From positions 1 through 63,488 of the forward strand of contig JANXSX010000117.1 of assembly GCA_025356475.1 (NCBI GenBank): a stretch of 63,488 nt of DNA, in the 5' to 3' direction. This DNA is from Isosphaeraceae bacterium. Lineage in GTDB: Bacteria; Planctomycetota; Planctomycetia; Isosphaerales; Isosphaeraceae. Below the pieces are notes generated by a model, which had not been told where the DNA came from, made no database searches, and worked only from the letters and a program-made list of their open reading frames with translations. The position numbers were made by a program, and so were the translations under genes. Below are positions 58,969-63,488 of the stretch, one piece after another. The stretch's first letter is position 1. Each line of letters starts with the position of its first letter.

Positions 58969-60279
58969 TCAATGACCATGTCCGGTTGAGGTGGCCGCGC
59001 GTCGGCCACAAACGCTCTCCGGGAACATCCCCGCTTGGTCGATGGTGTCATCCGTGCCAAGATCGATCGGCTCATACTCCGTATCACGCTTTAGGTGAGG
59101 ATGTCCTGAAACCTCGGCCTCGAGGGCTTCCGAGACCCAGATCGTCTTGAGTTCCAAAGTGTTTGGGATCACCACCATCCGGACCTCTGAGGGGGTCAGC
59201 TTCCAGGAGGTTTGGACCGCTGCTTCGAGGACCTCTCGGTCTGTCGCCATCGTGATCGGGATTCGGGCTCGTTCCAGGCAACACGAGGTCAGGACATTGA
59301 TGCGGAACGCTTGATGGTCGATCCGCGAGACTAAGCGTTCGGTCGTTAGGTCAGCGAACCCGACCCCCACGATGTTCCCGTGACTCTCGTCCGAAACGTC
59401 GAGAACGACCAGGCGAGTCACCACAGGGCGGGGGAAGTCGGGCATCGTCTCGATCATCAGACGACCGATGACGTTCGGGTCCATGCCGGCACCCGAGTAG
59501 TTCTTGCCAAGCTCGCCGACGACTAATACATCGATCTGATCGAACGGGAGCCGACCCATCAGCTCGCGTGCCTTGGCTAACAGGCCAGGTTCGAGATCGA
59601 GGATGTTCTCGGGTTCGAGCGCCACGATCTCGGCGGGCATGTCTTCGGCGTTCTCGACGATCGCCAGGCCGAGTGCAAATTTGGTGTTCTCGACCAGGAA
59701 CTTACCAACCGTTGGCAAGACTTCACGCATCCCGCGCAGGCCGAGCTTGTGGACCTGGGTCGCCCCCTCACGTTTCCCTAACCCGATCGTCAGCATTTTG
59801 AGGATGCCCGACTCGTGAACCCCCACAAAGTCGGTGTGAGCTTTCACCCGGTTCAGCAGAACAATCCCGTCAGCTTCGTAGGCGTTCTTGTCGAAATAGA
59901 TTGGCAACCCGACAATATTCGTACCGAGGACGACCGTGTCCATGTCGGTCCGAACGTCGACCCCAAGGGCCTCGGGGGTGATCCCGTATCCGGCCAGAAG
60001 CTCGCGTTGCCCCTGTGAGGTTGCGCCTCCGTGGCTACCCATCGCCGCGACCGCGAAGGGTCGATAGCCCATCTGCTTCAGTGTGGCGATGGTCGCCTGA
60101 GCAATCGGCAAGATCGCGGTGATACCTCGACTCCCGACACCGACCGCGATTGATCCTCCCGCAGGGACCCGCTGGGCGAGACCACTTTCAAGAATCCGTT
60201 TGCGGACCGTTGCGGGGATATCCTCGACGCGGGGCTGCGGGACCGACTGCCGAACACGAGCCAGGAGAGGAAGGGTCAT
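58969..60279 (-). CDS. LarA/DUF2088 domain-containing protein
   Basis: A 436-residue protein resembling the N-terminal catalytic region of lactate racemase LarA and related DUF2088 proteins. Seen: AVGVGSRGITAILPIA, PFAVAAMGSHGGATSQGQRELL, DGIVLLNRVKAHTDFVGVHESGILKMLTIGLGKREGA and VLVVGELGKNYSGAGMDPNVIG. Known: LarA needs a nickel-pincer cofactor made by LarBCE; those genes are not near. It may instead act on another hydroxy acid. Monocistronic and convergent with the repeat cluster. Confidence 0.72.
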   Translation of the reverse strand: MTLPLLARVRQSVPQPRVEDIPATVRKRILESGLAQRVPAGGSIAVGVGSRGITAILPIAQATIATLKQMGYRPFAVAAMGSHGGATSQGQRELLAGYGITPEALGVDVRTDMDTVVLGTNIVGLPIYFDKNAYEADGIVLLNRVKAHTDFVGVHESGILKMLTIGLGKREGATQVHKLGLRGMREVLPTVGKFLVENTKFALGLAIVENAEDMPAEIVALEPENILDLEPGLLAKARELMGRLPFDQIDVLVVGELGKNYSGAGMDPNVIGRLMIETMPDFPRPVVTRLVVLDVSDESHGNIVGVGFADLTTERLVSRIDHQAFRINVLTSCCLERARIPITMATDREVLEAAVQTSWKLTPSEVRMVVIPNTLELKTIWVSEALEAEVSGHPHLKRDTEYEPIDLGTDDTIDQAGMFPESVCGRRAATSTGHGH

Positions 60280-60295
60280 GCTTTGACCTTAACGC

Positions 60296-60715
60296 TTAGC
60301 GAGTGGAGAGGTTGGGACCAGGCCCGAAGGTTGGGGCATAGTACCCAAACGGAGGCAAAACGACACCTGGACCGGGAGCAATCGTGAACGTCGAGTAGGG
60401 GGATGCCCCCGATCCTGGGCCATTCACCGCGTTTGGCCTCCAGAGTCCCGATCCATAGCGGTTCGCTACAAAGCCCGAGGGACCATAGCCAAGCCCGTAA
60501 TCCGCGCCTCGGATCGAAGGGAAGTTGGAGTAGCGGCGGGGAACCTTGTAACTCGCTGAGCCGTAAGTCGTTCCGTAAGAGCCAGGGGCCGCATAAAAGT
60601 TAGGGGCGGCGGTCGTTGTCATTACCGAGTTCACGGCAGACTGCCCGTGGCATTCCGAAACGCCAATAATCCCAAGAAACGCCAAGGCGCTCAGAGTCGT
60701 CATCGATCGATTCAT
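60296..60715 (-). CDS. Small secreted Gly/Tyr/Pro-rich protein
   Basis: A 139-residue protein with a signal peptide (MNRSMTTLSALAFLGIIGVSECHG). The mature part is rich in Gly, Ala, Ser, Tyr and Pro, probably disordered or fibrous, ending in VLPPFGYYAPTFGPGPNLSTR. Similar to, but not closely matching, the next protein upstream in transcription. ATG 60715 fits the signal peptide. No known family. Likely a surface component. Confidence 0.62.
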   Translation of the reverse strand: MNRSMTTLSALAFLGIIGVSECHGQSAVNSVMTTTAAPNFYAAPGSYGTTYGSASYKVPRRYSNFPSIRGADYGLGYGPSGFVANRYGSGLWRPNAVNGPGSGASPYSTFTIAPGPGVVLPPFGYYAPTFGPGPNLSTR

Positions 60716-60850
60716 TGGCTCGGTTCCTGGAGTCGAGATCTCTGACGCCCTCGAAATGCAGCGGCCCATAAATCTAAGGACGGGACGCGCAGAATCGAGA
60801 GCGGACTCTCCGCTCTCGACTATTCTACCGCATTTTCGGACCGAGCGCGA

Positions 60851-61288
60851 TTAACGGTAATAGTACGCCGGTCGACCGAATGGTCGCATCGGAGCGGGGC
60901 GATACATATAGCCGGGGGCGACGTAACGCGGGGGCAAGGGGCGATAATATGCCCCTGGAGCGTAGATCTGACGGGTAACAATCGGCGCGTAGGAGGTGGT
61001 CGCCAGGGTCGTCGGTGCGAAACCAGTTGCGTAGACCGAGTTATAGTTCATCGTCCCCTGACCCGGGTAGGCCGCATAACCGGGATAACCGGCCGCGTTG
61101 TAACCGGTGTAACCATAGGCTGGGTAGCCGTAACCAGGATAGACGAGGCCTGGAGGCTGCGACCCGACAACGACGGAACTCCCCCCAGCGTAAGGGTTTC
61201 CCAAGGTGAAGCTCACCTGCGCCGAGGCTGACGAGAACCCACTTAACACCAAAACCGAAGCCCATAAACCAAGTCGAACGCCACTCAT
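60851..61288 (-). CDS. Small secreted Tyr/Gly/Pro-rich protein
   Basis: A 145-residue protein with a signal peptide (MSGVRLGLWASVLVLSGFSSASA). The mature part is unusually rich in Tyr, Gly, Pro and Ala with repeated YPGYGYPAYGYTGY-like motifs (residues 50-70) and later YYRPLPPRYVAPGYMYRP. Such repeats occur in structural or adhesive surface proteins. ATG 61288 is inside a slightly longer frame and gives a normal leader. Second gene of two similar secreted proteins (with 60296-60715). Confidence 0.63.
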   Translation of the reverse strand: MSGVRLGLWASVLVLSGFSSASAQVSFTLGNPYAGGSSVVVGSQPPGLVYPGYGYPAYGYTGYNAAGYPGYAAYPGQGTMNYNSVYATGFAPTTLATTSYAPIVTRQIYAPGAYYRPLPPRYVAPGYMYRPAPMRPFGRPAYYYR

Positions 61289-61569
61289 GATAATTCTCCC
61301 CAATCAAAAGTCGCCGTCTCAAGCTGCCCTAAGGATTAGACTTGCATATTGTAGGCCAGGGCCAAATAAATTGTGAATACCTACCCGACATCAGATCCAG
61401 TTGTCTTCCCAGGAACTCCGCCTCACAAGCGAGACAGAACCAATCTGTCATCGCTGATTTTTGGTTACCAAAAACTAAATTTTATTTCGCCCAAAAATGG
61501 AACTTGCGGAGGGAACTTCTTTTGATTATTCTGAGTCGAAAGAGAGAATAAGCCAAGAGGGGGCGGTCC

Positions 61570-63488
61570 ATGTCTCAGCCGGTTGGTTCAAGCGTAGGGC
61601 GCAAGTCGCTCGATGAGGTTCATGGAACGGTCTCGGTTTCTCAGAGCAACCCTTTGAAGCGGCTGTTTGCCTTTATGGGGCCGGCTTATCTAGTCAGTGT
61701 TGGTTATATGGACCCAGGGAACTGGGCGACTGATCTCGAGGCGGGTGCCAGGTTCGGCTACACGCTGATCTGGGTTTTGCTCGCGTCGAACCTGATCGCG
61801 GTCCTGCTCCAGACCCTTTCCGCCCGACTCGGTGTTGTCACCGGCCACGACCTGGCCCAGGCCTGTCGAGCCGAGTACTCGCGACCCGTGAACGTGATCC
61901 TCTGGATTCTCGCGGAGGTGGCGATTGCAGCCACTGACCTCGCCGAGGTCCTTGGTACGATCATCGCTCTTAAGCTCTTGTTTGGCTTGCCAATGATGTA
62001 TGGGTTGGGCATCACGGCCTTCGACACGTTCTTGGTCCTGCAACTCCAGCGATTTGGGATGCGCCGGATCGAAGCTCTGATTCTGGCGCTGGTCGCGACG
62101 ATTGGCTTGTGCTTTCTGTTCGAGATCATCATGGCTCGGCCCGATCCGCTTGCGATCATCCAAGGGTTCCGACCGAGCTTGCCCCCGGGTGCGCTCTTCG
62201 TCGCGATCGGAATTCTGGGCGCGACGGTGATGCCACATAACCTCTACTTACACTCGGCCTTGGTGCAGTCGCGTCAGATTGGGCGAGACTCGCGCAGCAA
62301 GGCTCGCGCTTGCAAGTACAACCTGATCGACTCGGCGATCGCCTTGAATGCCGCCTTCTTCGTGAATGCCGCGATCTTGGTCTTGAGCGCATCCGTCTTT
62401 CATCTGAAGGGTGAAAGGGTCGCCAGCATTGAGCAAGCCTATGAACTTCTCCCGACATTCCTGGCCCCGGTCGCCCCCTACCTCTTTGGGATAGCGCTCC
62501 TGTGTGCAGGTCAAAGCTCGACCCTAACGGGAACGCTGGCCGGTCAGATTGTCATGGAAGGGTATCTGGATATCCGGGTTGCTCCTTGGCTGCGTCGACT
62601 GGTGACTCGGTTACTCGCGCTTGCTCCAGCAGTGATCGTGATCGGGTTGACTGGTGAAGGTTCGACTCAGCATCTATTGGTCTTGAGTCAGGTGATTCTG
62701 AGCCTTCAGCTCTCGTTCGCGGTGATCCCGCTGATCCACTTCACATCGAACCGCAAGAATATGGGCGAGTTCGCGACGCCGCTCTGGGCCCAAGTCCTGG
62801 CATGGATCTCCGCAGGCGCGATCGCAGCCTTGAATGGCAAGCTCGTGTTCGACACCGCCGGGGCATGGGTCGAGGCTCTTCAGGAGTCGGGCCGTTCGCT
62901 TGGGCCGATGCCTCTGTATTTACCGGTTGGCGTCCTGCTCTATGGATTCATTGCCGCAGTCGTCGGCCTGCTCGTCTGGGTGACTCTGAAACCGATCCTC
63001 CGACCGGCTCCCCCCTGGGCACCTCCTTCGAGCGTCCAGCTCGACTGGGCCGAGGCGCTTCGACCACGCCCGTTAAGCATCATTGGGGTCGCGCTCGAAC
63101 ACTCTTCCGCCGACACCGAGATCCTCAACCGAGCCCTCAGCCTCGCTCGGGCTGGCGAGACAAAGCTGGTTCTGCTCCACGTTGTTGATACCCCGATGAC
63201 AAGTTTGTATGGCGCTGAGACGGCCGACCGGGAGACCTCGAGCGACGAGATTTATCTGGCCGATGTGGTTGAGGCCCTCCGTCGGCTCGGCTACGAGTCA
63301 CGCTCGGTCCTCCTGCACGGCCCGGATCGGGCGGGTCAGCTTGTTGGACAGCTCAAACATGAGCCAGTCGACCTACTCGTCGTCGGGTCCCATGGACACG
63401 GGCTTCTTCGCGATCTGCTCTGGGGTCAGACGGTCGATAAGGTTCGCCACGGACTGGATATCCCGATGCTGATCGCACGGCCCCACGC
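61570..63488 (+). CDS. NRAMP-type metal transporter fused to a C-terminal UspA domain (partial)
   Basis: At least 639 residues; the frame is open to the right edge, so the end is missing. Residues 1-30 are a soluble lead-in; residues about 31-470 form an NRAMP transporter, with YMDPGNW (metal ligands at 48-51) in helix 1 and GATVMPHNLYLHS (MPHN at 221-224) in helix 6, both of which line the Mn2+/Fe2+ site. Residues about 495-635 are a universal stress protein fold with GSHGHGLLRDLLWGQTV, close to the G2xG9xG(S/T) ATP site. A GAGGGGG site precedes ATG 61570. The fusion could couple metal uptake to ATP or stress sensing. Confidence 0.88.
   Translation, partial: MSQPVGSSVGRKSLDEVHGTVSVSQSNPLKRLFAFMGPAYLVSVGYMDPGNWATDLEAGARFGYTLIWVLLASNLIAVLLQTLSARLGVVTGHDLAQACRAEYSRPVNVILWILAEVAIAATDLAEVLGTIIALKLLFGLPMMYGLGITAFDTFLVLQLQRFGMRRIEALILALVATIGLCFLFEIIMARPDPLAIIQGFRPSLPPGALFVAIGILGATVMPHNLYLHSALVQSRQIGRDSRSKARACKYNLIDSAIALNAAFFVNAAILVLSASVFHLKGERVASIEQAYELLPTFLAPVAPYLFGIALLCAGQSSTLTGTLAGQIVMEGYLDIRVAPWLRRLVTRLLALAPAVIVIGLTGEGSTQHLLVLSQVILSLQLSFAVIPLIHFTSNRKNMGEFATPLWAQVLAWISAGAIAALNGKLVFDTAGAWVEALQESGRSLGPMPLYLPVGVLLYGFIAAVVGLLVWVTLKPILRPAPPWAPPSSVQLDWAEALRPRPLSIIGVALEHSSADTEILNRALSLARAGETKLVLLHVVDTPMTSLYGAETADRETSSDEIYLADVVEALRRLGYESRSVLLHGPDRAGQLVGQLKHEPVDLLVVGSHGHGLLRDLLWGQTVDKVRHGLDIPMLIARPH

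Noticed and set aside
1-63488. CRISPR arrays, tRNA or rRNA genes
   Set aside because: I looked for regularly spaced direct repeats, tRNA T-loop and anticodon patterns and rRNA signatures, and found none I can support.

Overview
The window looks like chromosomal DNA of a planctomycete, probably of the Isosphaeraceae/Gemmatales type. This rests on DUF1559 prepilin-like proteins (5.1-6.1 kb, 39.9-41.0 kb, and a broken copy at 45.3-45.9 kb), small lipoproteins paired with them, DUF1080 and PEP-CTERM proteins, and several secreted Gly/Tyr/Pro-rich proteins. There is no rRNA, tRNA, CRISPR array or complete insertion sequence that I can recognise. Coding density is ordinary, with one 1.4-kb gene-poor stretch (41.0-42.4 kb) and a second gene-poor patch around the broken DUF1559 locus (45.3-47.4 kb).

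Layout. 0.4-5 kb: a nucleic-acid group with a RusA-type resolvase coupled to a PD-(D/E)XK/HEPN-like protein, an EVE-domain protein, a VOC protein and RecQ. 5-12.9 kb: DUF1559, an unknown protein, hisA, an EF-G paralogue without the usual catalytic His, pdxA and a histidine phosphatase. 13-16.6 kb (minus): FHA protein, MoxR ATPase and a GT-C-like membrane protein. 17-22.4 kb (minus): a glycine-cleavage operon gcvT-gcvH-gcvPA-gcvPB ending in a lipoate ligase. 22.6-27.5 kb: a CorC/CNNM-type protein and a very large pseudokinase-kinase-cyclase-like signalling protein. 27.7-34 kb: mostly exported proteins (PEP-CTERM protease, PEP-CTERM anchor protein, DUF1080, BON) plus a rhodanese. 34-38.8 kb (minus): an exported redox operon of an EF-hand/deiodinase-like protein, a seven-haem cytochrome with a TPR-like region, and a membrane-anchored TPR protein. 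39-47 kb: lipoprotein/DUF1559 pair, a small Arg-rich ORF, a lipoprotein, an orphan ParA with an RNase HII-like protein, a lipoprotein/DUF1559 chimera and a DUF4279 protein. 47.4-51.4 kb: the overlapping hisS-hisZ-hisG set. 51.3-60.3 kb: a membrane protein, a sarcosine-oxidase-like flavoprotein, M1 peptidase, Nudix-membrane fusion, HAD phosphatase, a sugar-binding-type lipoprotein, a palindromic repeat cluster and a LarA-domain protein. 60.3-63.5 kb: two small secreted proteins and an NRAMP-UspA fusion that runs off the right edge.

How genes work together. The gcv genes and lplA form one pathway: lipoylation of GcvH and glycine breakdown to methylene-THF; the sarcosine-oxidase-like enzyme at 53 kb could feed glycine into it. 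hisS/hisZ/hisG and the distant hisA belong to histidine biosynthesis and charging. The most unusual candidates for a new system are the deiodinase-like/heptahaem/TPR operon (34.1-38.8 kb), the RusA plus AHJR-HEPN pair (0.4-1.4 kb) and the pseudokinase-kinase-START-like-pseudocyclase protein (24.0-27.5 kb). All functions are inferred from sequence reading alone; no database search was run.
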